This document shows, in pieces, positions 21,174 to 32,133 of a stretch of DNA of 64,000 bases; within the stretch, counting starts at the first letter, position 1; the number at the start of each line of letters is the position of its first letter. Both the position numbers and the translations under genes were made by a program. The notes beneath the pieces were generated by a model, which ran no database searches, was not told where the DNA came from, and saw only the letters and a list, made by a program, of their open reading frames with translations. The DNA is from Rebecca billardiae RCC1528 (lineage: Eukaryota; Haptophyta). Where the stretch lies: assembly GCA_965240325.2 (NCBI GenBank), contig OZ251254.1, positions 799,843 to 863,842 on the forward strand. The letters are read 5' to 3'.

Positions 21174-21996
21174 GGTCGGACTGCGGTGGCGGCGCGGGGC
21201 TCGAGCCGTTGCAGAGTCGCTTTGCACTCCTCTCTGTGTTGCTCGCCTTCCTCCTCCTCGCCTTCTCCGCGCCTTGACGCAGCGCGCGCGCACGCGCCGC
21301 CGTGCACGCACGGCAGCGCAAGGGATTGCGCGCCGCGCGTGGCACGCGACGGGTCCGACTCGGGGCTGGAGCCACAGCGGGGCACGCAAACGCACGCTAC
21401 GTCGTCTCGAGCCTGTGGGCCTGAACATCAGCGCGCGCTATGCTGATGCACATTCCAAACTGTTCCGTGATCTGGCAGCATCACTCACCGGTGTGGCGTG
21501 CGCGAGAAGCTTGAACAACGAAACTTGAGTGCGCAGACGCGATCCATGCGGAGGCTGTCATGTTTGTGAAGGCGTCTCTAGTGGTGCCCATAAAGTAGTT
21601 GCTGGGCAGCGCCGTGTACGTGGCTGGCATCGTGTCTTGCCCACATAATCATCCCGACGCATGGCGGGGTCTGGTCAGGCCGCGCCTGCGGTGACAAAAA
21701 GACCTGTGAGCCTTTAGCGCATGGCAAGCAGACCGACACGCACGCTCGAGGCGGCGTAGCGTGCGTTTGCGATGGCTTTGCGTGCCCCCGCAGTGGCTCC
21801 AGCCCCGAGTCGGACCCGTCGCGCGCCACGCGCGCGGCGCGCAATCCCTTGCGGTGCCACGCGTGCACGGCGGCGCGTGCGCGCGCGCTGCGTCAAGGCG
21901 CGGAGAAGGCGAGGACGAGGAAGGCGCGCAACACAGAGAGGGGTGCACAGCGACTCTGCCATGCCTGGAGCCCCGCGCCGCCACCGCACTACGACC
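21174..21996. repeat. Imperfect inverted repeat, about 240-250-bp arms
   Basis: The left arm 21174-21413 and right arm 21746-21996 are reverse complements with scattered mismatches and small indels. Both hold the GGCTCCAGCCCCGAGTCGGA block (or its complement) and a CTTCTCCGCGCCTTGACGCA-like block. The spacer is about 330 bp. Confidence 0.75.
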
Positions 21997-22229
21997 CTCG
22001 GAGGGCACGCGCAGTTGGCGGCATTCGGCCGCACCCGTGACCCAGCACTCGGGCAGCAGTATGATGATGCAAGCCTGCCGAAGTTGCTGATTGGTTGCTC
22101 GGACAATCTCGGCTTTTGTGATTTCCAGCTTGCGCAGGCGTCGAGAGAAAGGCCGCAGAGTCCCCAAAACCACTTTTGGTTTCAGGTTTTGGTTTCAGGA
22201 TTGCCTGGCGTTCGAGAGAAAGGGCCTCA

Positions 22230-24105
22230 GCAGCCACTAGATATGCGCAGCTGCTCAGGATGAGCTCGTCACTGCTAATTATTTAGATCGATCGACAGTT
22301 TTGCCTTATAATTTTGCAGTGGGCTACATCGGGCCGCAACTCGCCGCGGGTGGCGGTGGATCGTCGTCGCGCCAGACCTTCGCAGCGGTCTGCATGACGC
22401 ATGGGGCCCGGCCGCCGCCCGGCGCCGGCCGCGGCCCGGCGCGCGGGCAACTCCGCCGCCACTGACATGACGGTCACTGCCGCCGGCTGGTCAGCTCGAG
22501 GCTGGTGGCAACCGCCACCGTTCAACGGCTCCGGGGCCCGCGCGGCCGGCCGCGGCGCCGCGGCACTCCCGCCCCGGCCCCGGGCCCGGGGCGAGCCGGC
22601 CGCAGTGAGTGAGCAGTCTCTGTAGTATTCCAGTAGGCCGGGCGCCATTACCCCATACATGCATCAAGCCGCATCGTCTCGCTGCTGACTGCTGACTTGC
22701 TGCCGCCGGTCCGCGGTGACTATCCGCGAGCCCGCGGCGGCGCGCGCATGCCGGAGCAGGGGTAGCTGCGCCGGGCCTGACCCTGACTGAACCCGGCAGC
22801 CGCTGTGAAGCGTTCGGCATTGCTCATCCGACCAAACGAGTGGGAAGGGGCGGGCCGACGAAACCTGGCTCCAGCCCGCGGTGCCGCGGCGCGGGCCCGG
22901 TCCGCGGAATCAGCCTCCGCTGGGTTACGGTGGGTGGTCAAGACACCCGAGCTGTGAAGGCTGGCGTATTGGACAAGACACGTGTTGAGCGGGCGTGGTT
23001 TGTTTCATCGAAGAGCACTGATCTCCACCTCCACCTCCACACACACACCCGCCACCACGCTCTTCCAACACCGTTGTGTCCCAACACGGATGCGGCCGGA
23101 GCATGCATTCAAACGGTGGGTGTCTGAGTGCACTTGCGCACTGCTTCTTTGCAGGGCATGGGGGAGTTCGACAAGGTTGGGACGAAAGAGCGTGCCCCTA
23201 CCTGGCTAGGGTACACGGGGAGCCCCCGCGCCGTCTTGGGCGCAGAAGTTTCGTTCCCAGTCGCTCCCGTCCGCGACTCCGCCTTGACATCTTTTCGCTC
23301 GTTTGGTTCCGAAACCAACTTTGAATAGGGCTGAGTACGATGTTGCTCCGAACCGGTGCTATCTGCACTCATGGATGAAGTGGTCAAGTGGAAGCCGCCG
23401 ACGACTATGAGCTGAGTATCAGAGCACCGTCAAATATCATATGATGCGTGGATGATGAGTACTAGCGATTTCAGCAAACCCGTAGCTTCACTACCGCTTG
23501 CCAGCAGGAAGCTTTCCGGGAGCGAACTTGGAGGAGCTTGCATATTTCGTAATATCCGAAATGCGAGCCCCCAATGACACACATGCTATACGGTTGTGGT
23601 GGCCCTGAATCAGGGAGCCAACTTTGACTGCGCGGGGCCATAATATCTCGATCTGTGCTCGATCTGCTGGGGTAGGAGATTGCGGCAATCACGCTATTTG
23701 AAAGTATCAAGGTTTGCTTGCTGTACTCATATCATGCCATTTCGCCCACTCACAACGCGCGCGTTTGACGCCGACTCCACTCATCCCATGCCCTGCTTGG
23801 CAAGCTCGAGCTGGATTCCGGTGATCTCTGACGCTCATCAACTCCATCCCGATATTGGCGCACAAGGATGTCCGGGCGCTGAATAGTCATGATCTGGACG
23901 GATGGCCTTGAGCCCGCTACTCTTGGCCAGTGGGCTTGGGCTGGGTTGGAGCTCGTCATAAATATCTGGTTGCGATCCTCTCCCCCCGAACCCGCAAGAT
24001 TAACCGCCGGTTCAGAATTCACTCAACTCTCGCTGTCTCGCAACGCGCTGACTTGCTCACCCCGGCCGGCCGGGGTACCTGCGAGCTCGCGCACGGCGCG
24101 CGACG
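22230..24105. other. Intergenic stretch, no gene recognised
   Basis: It holds a very GC-rich patch (22390-22610), a CCACCT/CA-rich simple stretch (23026-23055), and otherwise mixed sequence of lower GC than the genes. No tRNA, conserved frame or terminal repeat was identified. The 3' part is the likely promoter of the Myb gene. Confidence 0.5.
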
Positions 24106-25659
24106 ATGTCGACCGTCACCGACGGCTCGAAGTCGGCGAGCCGATACGAGTCGGGTCCACAACGAGGCGATGCCCACCAAGCATCGGGCGCCTCGCGCCG
24201 CCGATGGACCTCGCACGAGGACAACGCGCTGCGCTCGGCGGTGGCGCTCTACGGGCCTCGGCAGGCACGCGCCCCGCGCGCACACCAACCACCGGCGCGC
24301 GGCGGTCACCATCGACCGTTGGTCCTGCCGTTAGCGCCCGCGGCTCTCATGCCCGCGATCCGCCCTCCCGCGTCATCCTCGCGCGCGCAGTGGGCGCTGA
24401 TCGCCGAGCAGATGCCCAACCGCTCGCGCTCGGACTGGCAGTGCCGCGAGCGGTGGCACAACCACCTGCAGCCGTCGGTCTCCAAGGAGAAGTGGTCGAC
24501 GGAGGAGGACGACGTGATTCTCAACGCCGTGCGCCAGATGGGGCAGGTGCGCCGCGCGCCGCCGCCGCCGCCGCCACGCCGTCGCCGCCGCCGCCGTGCA
24601 GCCGCCGCGCCGCCGCCGCTCATCCGCGTGCGCCCCACCCCCCCGCCCCTGCCTTGCACCGCGGCGGCGGGTGCAGCGATGGAGCCAGATCCGCGCGCTT
24701 CTTCCCGCGCGCTCGACGCACGCGCTCAAAAACCGCTACCACGCGCTCTGCCGCCAGCAGCGCGCGGGCCGCCTCAAGCCAGCGGGCGTGAGCAGCGCGC
24801 CTGGCGCCGCGTCGGATGAGCCGACGACCGGCGCTGAGGACTCGGCGGCGGACGAGCAGAGCAACGCCGACCGGTCCGTCACCGACGACGCGTCGGGCTC
24901 GGGCGCGCGCGCTGCGCAGCCCGCGCAGTGCGGCGCCCCCGGTGCGAACGGCGACGCGGCGGGTGCTCGCACCAACTGGGCGCGCAGCGGCGGCGCGGCG
25001 GCGAGCACGCTCTCGCGCGAGCGCGCCAAGCCGCGCGCCGCGGTGAGCCTCGCGCCCCCGCCCGAGGAGCAGATCGAGCGCCCTGTCGCCGCGTTCGCCG
25101 GCAAGACGCGCGGTGCCGACTACGACGGCAGCACGCGCGTGTCCGCCGCGCCGCAGCCGCACGACGCGGCCACTTTCGCCGCCGCCCTCGCCGAGGTGAG
25201 CGGCGCCGCGTCCGGCACGCCCAACCACCAGGCGTTCCTCGACGCGGTGATGAGCGCGCGCGGCGGGTATGAGGCGCTCGGGCTCGGGGCGCGCTGGCCC
25301 GAAGGTGCGCCTCCCGCCGAGCTCGGCGGCGGCGGCGGCGGCGACGACGACGGCGGCGGCGGCGAGGTCGATCCGAGCGTGGCGCTGCGCCGCGAGAAGA
25401 TCTGCCAGCTCACCGTGCAGCTGCTCGCGTGCTCGCGCGTGCCGCCCGAGCTGCCGCAGCGCAACGCGCTCGTGGACTCGGTGCTCGAGCAGCTGCGTGC
25501 GCTGTTCCTCGGAGAGCCTGGCGCGGGCGGGGGCGGCACGACTGGCAGCTCACCCGACTGCGCGGCGGCGGTGGCTGCGGCGGCGGCGATGCATGCGCAG
25601 CAGCAGGCGCAGGCGCGGACACAGCAGCAGACGCAGACGTCGATGCTGCAGCACGCGGC

Positions 25660-25755
<96 letters not shown>

Positions 25756-26251
25756 GTTACAGCAGCAGCAGCAGCAGCGGGCAGCCGCGCTGGGCGAGGG
25801 GCTGGGCCAGGGGCTGCAAAGCCCGTGGGGCGCGGAGGCGCCCGGCGGGCAGTACGCGCCCGCGCGGCAGCACGGCGGGCTCGGAGCTGCGGACGGCGGC
25901 GGGTACGGCGACGGGGACGCGCGTGCGAGCGGAGTGCCCGCGAGCATGGAGGTCGAGCTGGGCGGCATGGGCGGCGTCAACTTCGCCCTGAGCGGGCTGC
26001 CCCCTGAGACGCTGCTCGCGCTCAGCCAGCAGCTGCAGACGTCACAGCGGCAGCAGCAGGCGGGGCAGCAGCAGCAGCAGCTGCAGCTCTTCGCCGCGCA
26101 GCTGCGCATGCAGGAGCACGCGCAGCAGCAGGCGGCCGGCTGGCAGCCGCCCAGCAGCATGGGCGCGATGGCCGGCATGCAGCAGCTCTACAATTTCGGC
26201 GGCGGCGTGCAGCAGCAGCCCGGCGGACAGAATCCGTACGGCATGCGCTGA
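24106..26251 (+). CDS. R2R3-type Myb transcription factor with glutamine-rich C-terminus
   Basis: This is a predicted nuclear DNA-binding transcription factor. Exons are 24106-24264, 24391-24546 and 24677-26251 (629 aa). Intron 1 is GC-AG (CAG|GCACGC...GCGCAG|TGG) and intron 2 is GT-AG. Splicing restores two Myb repeats. The first has RRRWTSHEDNALRSAV, then PRQWALIAEQM and CRERWHNHL; the second has KEKWSTEEDDVILNAV, then QRWSQIRALL and KNRYHAL, with Tyr in place of the third Trp. The first intron falls just before the second Trp of repeat one and the second just before that of repeat two. The rest is disordered: acidic and Gly-rich linkers, 31 consecutive Gln, more Gln blocks and a Met/Gly end, typical of an activation domain. 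The target genes are unknown. Confidence 0.85.
25661..25753 (+). repeat. Uninterrupted (CAG)31 encoding polyglutamine
   Basis: There are 31 in-frame CAG codons without a single CAA, inside the Myb gene, followed after CGGTTA by five more CAG. Uninterrupted tracts of this length are expected to vary in length by slippage. Confidence 0.95.
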
Positions 26252-26313
26252 GTCCCATGGGTGAGTCTGTGTGACAGCGGTCCGACAGTGTTCCGAGTGT
26301 GAGTGTGTGACTC

Positions 26314-26318
<5 letters not shown>

Positions 26319-26385
<67 letters not shown>

Positions 26386-26404
26386 GTGACTCGATATATA
26401 TATC

Positions 26405-26470
<66 letters not shown>
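26319..26470. repeat. (CT)n then (AT)n microsatellites
   Basis: A (CT) run of about 32 units (26319-26382) is followed, after CACGTGACTCG, by TA/AT runs to 26470. It lies 70 bp downstream of the Myb stop codon, so it is probably in the 3' UTR or terminator region. Confidence 0.9.
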
Positions 26471-26472
<2 letters not shown>

Positions 26473-27720
26473 ATCTTTAAATTAGCGCAATGACAATACT
26501 ACGCCGTACTAGTCGTCTCACTACCGCTACGACGTACGATCCGACCGCCTGACGAGTGAACGAAGAGTGTTAGACGACTATAGTCTCGGAGACTAGTCGT
26601 CTGCCAACACTCTTATCGTTCGGACATTGACGGTCTGACCGCGACGTAGTACTCGTAGTAGCGCTTATTAGTCCGAATCACTCCGGGCTACATCATTGTT
26701 AGTGTTACATAGCAGCGACATATGAGTTGTAAATGGCCGCGGCCGCGCGGGATTCCATCCGCGTCGCCGATCAGCTGCTCGGAGGCCCTGACGGGCAGCA
26801 ACCGTCGGTAAGTCGGGAGTGGCGCCGAGTGACTGAGTAGTGAGTGCCAGAACAGCAGACCGACGAAGAACACCGTTCCGATCCGAGCGCAGCCACCGAG
26901 CGCAGCCACTACCGTCGCGAGGGGACCGTTTCATTTCGTCTTTATTATTTTCCGCCCGCCAATAATATCCGCCATCATCAAATAATATTGAATATTATAA
27001 CTCATCCGCCCCGAAATTAATGACAGCATGCGCGCAGCGACCGAGCCGTCCACGCCGGCGGAGGAGGATGGGCCCTCCTCCGCCGGCGGGAGCGACGCCA
27101 AGCCGGCCAAGCAGGCTCGCACCGCGTCCCTCGGCGACCCCCCCCGTGACCTGGCTGCCGCCGTGCCGCCCGGTCGCTGGCGTAGAGCCGCGCGCGGCGC
27201 TGGCGCGCCAGACGCGCCCGGTTGGGCAGCGCAGGCACCCTCCAGCGCAGCCAGGACGACGACTTCCTCAACGGCAAGGGCGACGACTTCCTCTGCGGCC
27301 AGGGCGACGACTTCCTCAACGGCAAGGACGACGACTTCCTCAACGGCAAGGGCGACCACGTTCCCTCAACTTGGGAAGGCCACTAGGCCGCGCACACCGG
27401 CCCGGGCGACCACATCCACTACCTGCGCACTACGGCATCAACTTGAACAGCCTCGGACGACGACGACGCGGGCAACTACTAGTTAGTGAACTACATGATG
27501 ACCAAGGCCGCGACTCGACGACTGCAAAACAGCTGCATCCCCGGGCGCCCGTACTACCTCAGTGACCGTGTGATCAGCATCGGTTACGACGACTCCCTCA
27601 CCCGCGGCCAACGCGCTCCGACATCCTCATCCATTAACTCCATTCAGTACTTCGACAGACGAATCAGGAGAGCTGCGCCCTCGTGCCTGTGTCTTTAATA
27701 AAGGCATAGAATTAGTCCGA
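26471..27720. other. Gene-poor stretch with hairpins and a 24-bp tandem repeat
   Basis: It contains an imperfect hairpin (26563-26580 with 26594-26614; AAGAGTGTT and GACGACTA blocks). It also has a 13-bp perfect stem (27055-27067 with 27074-27086, CCGGCGGAGGAGG) and about four 24-bp units at 27255-27350. An AATAAAG lies at 27696. Open frames exist (27028-27486, 27486-27698), but they are short and compositionally biased, so I do not call a gene. Confidence 0.5.
27255..27350 (+). repeat. 24-bp minisatellite, about four units
   Basis: The unit is GACGACGACTTCCTCAACGG followed by CAAG or CAGG variants. In one frame it would read (D/G)DDFLNGK repeated, but that frame has no start codon, is about 64 codons long and is bounded by stops on both sides. 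Confidence 0.85.
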
Positions 27721-29245
27721 AAACTGTGCGCCCTGGCGGGCGGGGTGGTCGGCGGGCCGTGCCAGTGCTGTCGCAATGTTTCCTCTGCTGCGGGTTTGCG
27801 CGTCTTTCCACATTCGCTCGTGGCCGTGGGTGACGGACAGTCCGAGGGCGAGAACCAACGGTGACACCTGAAGTTCTCCCTGCGGCGTGTACACGTCTGT
27901 GCGCATCAGCAAGGCCCACACCCACGAGGGAATGCGCAGCACGCGGGGCGGGGCGGGTAGCCCGTTGCTCCGCGCGAGCGCGGGTACGCGCTGTATGTGC
28001 CACATCTCGACCGTGATGGCGAAATCGAGCGCCTCGCCGTCGACGAAGCCGCCAGAGTAGATCGTGTGCATGTGCTTCTGCCGCCAGCCGAGAGCAGTCG
28101 TCGCGAGGATGCCGATGTCCGCTCCGGGCATGATGGGCTCGGTGAAGGTCGCGTTGACGTCGTACATGGCCGCCACGCTGAGCACGAGCGCGTTGACGTT
28201 CACGCGGTCGTCGCTCTTCGCCTCTTCGACAGGTCTGGCGCCCGCGTGTTTGGCGGCACGAGGAGCTGTTGGTTGTGCGCGCGCGCGCGCACAGCGACAG
28301 CGTGTGCCACTCGCGATCAAGAGTGGGCACGAGCTGCTCATGTGGGCACACGAATCGCAGCGCATCCGTCACCGGCGTGACGACTTCCGCCTCGTTCCGC
28401 AGCGCCTGCGCCATGGACGAGGATGGCGCGTCGATGTTGCATGCTCGACGTTTCATCTCTCTGCGGATGGCATAACGGGGTTGTCTGTGTCGCACTGCGG
28501 CGAGGGTCGCCAGCTCGCGAAGACGCGGTTGCTGCAACGGCGACAGACCCGGGAGGCGCGTCTGCTGCGCGTCGTACGCCGTTGGCGCTGCGCTTCCGTC
28601 GCATTGGTCACCGTCGACGCCATGCACGCCGGACGCGGGCTTCACTCGGGCTGACCGGCGGAGGGACCGCGAGCGACAGTCCGGTGCGCGGATTCTGCCA
28701 ATCCGATCGAGTTCAGAAGCGGCGCCAAATCTTGCGTCGCGTGCGATGGCGCTTCCCGCCCGCGAGACACCTCGTGATGAGGGCCTTTCCGCACCGAGCT
28801 CGACGCGCGGCGGTGGATCGCGCGAGGTGGTTGTCGCGCGCAGCGCTTGTTACTATGACCCGTGCGAGCGCTCGACGTGCAAGTCGGGGGAGGATCGCCC
28901 CAGGTCGCACGATCGTGTCGACGCGCCGGGCGTACCTCCAAACGGCGTCGACTTTGGCCCCCGTTCGACCTGCACGCGAGACGACGTGGGCAGCAATCGT
29001 GAATCGGGCGAAAATCCCCTGGGAGTCCTCTCACGATGTCCGTGCCGGCGTTGGATTCGGCGCGCGCCGCCCACGCGCTCCGCGCCAGCCTGAACCGATT
29101 TTCGGCCCAGCGTCCCCAGTGGGAGAGCGCTGCGAGGGCGCCCGCCCGGCGGGCGGGCGCCCGGTAGTGAGCGAAGCGATATTCTTTGCGAGGCGTTTTT
29201 CTTTTTTCTTTTCTTTTTCTTATCTTTTTCCCTACGGCCCGCCAT
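27721..29245 (-). mobile_element. E10: solitary short-subfamily copy upstream of the CNNM-like gene
   Basis: The 3' terminus (AACTGTGCGCCCTGGCGGGCGGGG) is at 27721 and the 5' terminus (CTACGGCCCGCCAT) at 29232-29245. About 20 bp of the usual terminal sequence are missing before CCTACGGCC. It shares with E1 the distinctive tail and the 2-nt coding lesion. Its 5' end is 123 bp upstream of the next gene's ATG, so it probably lies in or supplies that promoter. Confidence 0.8.
27870..28623 (-). pseudogene. E10 remnant of the element protein
   Basis: The family ATG is at 28623-28621. The frame is lost at codon 13 by the same 2-nt deficit as E1 (CGCCAACGGCGTAC). Later parts (RRACNIDAPSSSMAQALR; ITVEMWHIQRVPALARSNG; VLRIPSWVW) remain recognisable in shifted frames. 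The peptidase core is absent. Confidence 0.7.
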
Positions 29246-29367
29246 ACAGCCGCCGCCGAGCCGTCCGGGCGACGCGGCGGCCCCCGCCCCCCGCGGCCCC
29301 CGCCCCCCGACGGCCTCCCGCGCTCGTTCTCCAGAGTTCGCGCCCGCGCACCAGCTGGCGGCCCACC

Positions 29368-30923
29368 ATGGCGATTGAGGACGAGGATGGCGATCCGGTC
29401 AGCACGACGGCGATCGTGGTCTCGTGCGTGGCAATCGCGTTCTGCACGCTCTTCGCCGGCCTGATGTCCGGGCTCACCGTCGGCCTCCTCTCGCTCGACC
29501 CGCTCAACCTGCGCGTGATCGAGCAGAACGGCTCGGCAAAGGACCGGCAGCACGCGGCGGCGGTGCGCCCGCTGATCGAGCAGCACCACCTGCTGCTCGT
29601 CACGCTGCTGCTGTCGAACGCGACGGCGATGGAGTCGCTCCCGCTCTTCCTCGACACCCTCGTCCCGCAGTGGGCCGCCGTCGTCATCTCGGTCACGCTC
29701 GTGCTCATGTTTGGCGAGGTGATCCCACAGGCGATCTGCACCGGGCCGAACCGGCTGGCGATCGGCGCGGCGCTCGTGCCGCTCGTGCGCGTGTGCATGG
29801 CCGCGACCATCGTCGTCTCCTACCCGCTCGCGAAGCTGCTCGACTGGCTGCTCGGTGCGCGCGCGCCGCGCCCACGCCACGCCCCGTGTGTCGCGCGCAC
29901 GCGCTCACGTCGCGTCGCGCGCGCGCGCGCGCGCACAGGCGACGAGCACGGGCCTCACCTGTACGGGCGCGGCGAGCTGAAGGCGCTGATCGGGCTGCAC
30001 GTGGGCGGCGAGCTCACGGCGCACGACTCGTCCTTCGACGCGAACGGCGGCGGCGGCGGCGGCGGCGCTGAGCCGCCTCCGGTCGGCAGCCGGCGCGGCT
30101 CCACGGGGCCCGCGGCGCCCGGCCCAGAGCGACCGCAGGCGCGGCGGCAGTCGTCGTCGTTCTTCGACTGGCTGGCGGGCGGGCACCACGGCGGCGGCCA
30201 CCCGCCGCCGCAGCCGCCCGCGATCACCAGGCCGCGCTCCGCCTCGAGCCTCACGATGGGCGGCGGCGGGTGCGGCGAGGGCAGCGTGCGCGGCGCGAGC
30301 GCGCCCGGCCCGCACGACGGCGGCGGCGGTCTTCTGCGCGAGGAGGCGACGATCATCGCGCAGGTGCTGGACGCGAGCGCGAAGACGGCGGCGGACATGA
30401 TGACGCCGTGGAGCGACGTCACGCTCATCGAGAACGGCGCCAAGCTCGACCAACACATGCTGCGGACCCTCGTGCACTTTGGGCGCTCGCGGCTGCCCGT
30501 GATTGGCACGGGCGGCGGCGTGGGCGCGGGCGGCGGCGCGGACGGCGGCGCGGACGGCGGCGCCAAGGGCGGCGCAGGCGCGCGCGGCGACACGCACGAC
30601 GTGCGCGGCGTGCTGCTGGTGAACGCGCTGGTCGAGCTCAGCGCGGAGGACAACCTCTCCGTCGCCGACCTGCGCCTCGTCAAGCCGGTGATCGTCGACC
30701 CCGCCACGCCCCTCTTTGAGCTGCTCGCCGAGTTCCAGCGCGGCCGCTGCCACATGGCCCTGGTCACGCGGCAGTGGCGGCTGGCGCGCGCGTGCCTCGC
30801 GGAGGGGCGCGCGGACGCGGCGCTGAGCGAGGCGGAGGGGGAGGAGGGCGGGCGCGGGCGCTCCGAGTCGAGCAGCGGCACGCCCCTCGGCCAGCCCAGC
30901 CCGGACTCGTCGCCCGGCCGCTC

Positions 30924-30954
<31 letters not shown>

Positions 30955-32098
30955 TCGGCGCCCGCCGGCGCGCCGAGCGGCGCGCCCGCCGGCAGCGCCG
31001 CGGCGCCGGCGGGTCCGCCGCGGCGCTGGATGCACCCGTCGGTGCGGTTCGAGGGCCTGGTGACGGTGGAGGACGTGCTGGAGGAGCTGATCGGCGAGGA
31101 GATCGAAGACGAGTTCGACAAGGCGCGCACCGAGGCCCTCAACGGCCTCGCCGGCTACGCGGAGGGACTCAACCCCACGGCGGCGCCGGGCGCGGCGCGG
31201 CGCGGCTCAGCTGGCTCGGCCGCGAGCAGGGAGGTGGCTGCCGCGCGCGTCGCACGGCTCTCGTTCGAGCTGCGCAGCCGGCGCGAGACGCCGATGGCGA
31301 TGCCGCCCGGGCCCCCCCGCGCGCCCGCCGCCGACGCGGCGGAGGAGGCCGCGCCCTCGGCCGCCGACCCGGCCGAGGCTGCGCTCGCCGCCGCGTCGGC
31401 AGCGCACGACGTGGCGGCGGCCGGCGCGGCGGCCATGCTGCGCGCGGCCGACATCGACGCGGCGCCGGCGGTGCCGCGCCATCCGGACAAGGGCGGGCTC
31501 CTGCTCGGCGACGGGGCGGTCCGGCGCGGCACGATCCAGGGGCACGCCGCCGCCGCCGCCGCCGCTGCTGCCGCCGCCGCCGCCGCCGCCGCGCAGATCG
31601 ACGCCAGCCTGACCAGCCTCGCCTCCTCCCCGCGCGGCTCCGTGGCCGCCTCTGTCGCCGGGGCGCCGCGCGCCGCGCCGCACAGCGACCCATCCGCGCC
31701 GCACAGCGACCCGACTGCCAGCCGGTTCCCGCCGCCGCCGCTCTCGCCCGAGCTGATCCGCGCGGCCGCGGCGGTGGCCGTGCCTGCGCCCGCCGCCGCC
31801 GCCGCCGCGTCGGACGGCGTGCCCCCCGCCGCGTCGATGCCCCTGCTCGCCTCGGTCGGCCCGTCCGGCGCGTCCGCGGGGCCTGTCGAGAAGCTTCTCA
31901 ACCAGTACGAGCGGAGGATGAGAAGGCGGCAGCTCACGTTCAGCGGCTTTGTGCCGTCCAAGCCCTCGTCGGCGCGGCGGGGGCGGTCCAAGGCGGGCTC
32001 CTTCGGCGCGGCCCGCCACCCGATCCGCCGCTCGGGCACAGACGTCTGCACCGAGCCCGTCTCCATTGCCGACGTGATCGACCGGATGGCGGCGGCGG

Positions 32099-32133
<35 letters not shown>

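Larger units (their letters stand above)
19591..22229. mobile_element. 2.6-kb element with 60-bp terminal inverted repeats
   Basis: The terminal 60 bp (19591-19650, beginning TGAGGCCCTTTCTCTCG) and 22170-22229 are inverted copies that differ by two 1-nt indels. No target duplication is obvious. Inside are a second pair of inverted arms (21174-21413 and 21746-21996), a perfect 16-bp hairpin, and an inverted pair around CTTGTCAGACAAACCCACAG (about 19818 and 21110). No coding frame with protein-like composition was found; the long frames are Arg/Ala-rich artefacts of GC content. It is probably a non-autonomous foldback-type element. Confidence 0.75.

Noticed and set aside
24547-24676. Translation of Myb intron 2 as a proline/arginine-rich linker
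   Set aside because: Reading through breaks the frame of the second Myb repeat. The GT-AG splice restores GQRWSQIRALL exactly.
26393-26470. Long AT tract considered as a centromeric or origin-like element
   Set aside because: It is a plain dinucleotide microsatellite next to a CT microsatellite; nothing supports another function.
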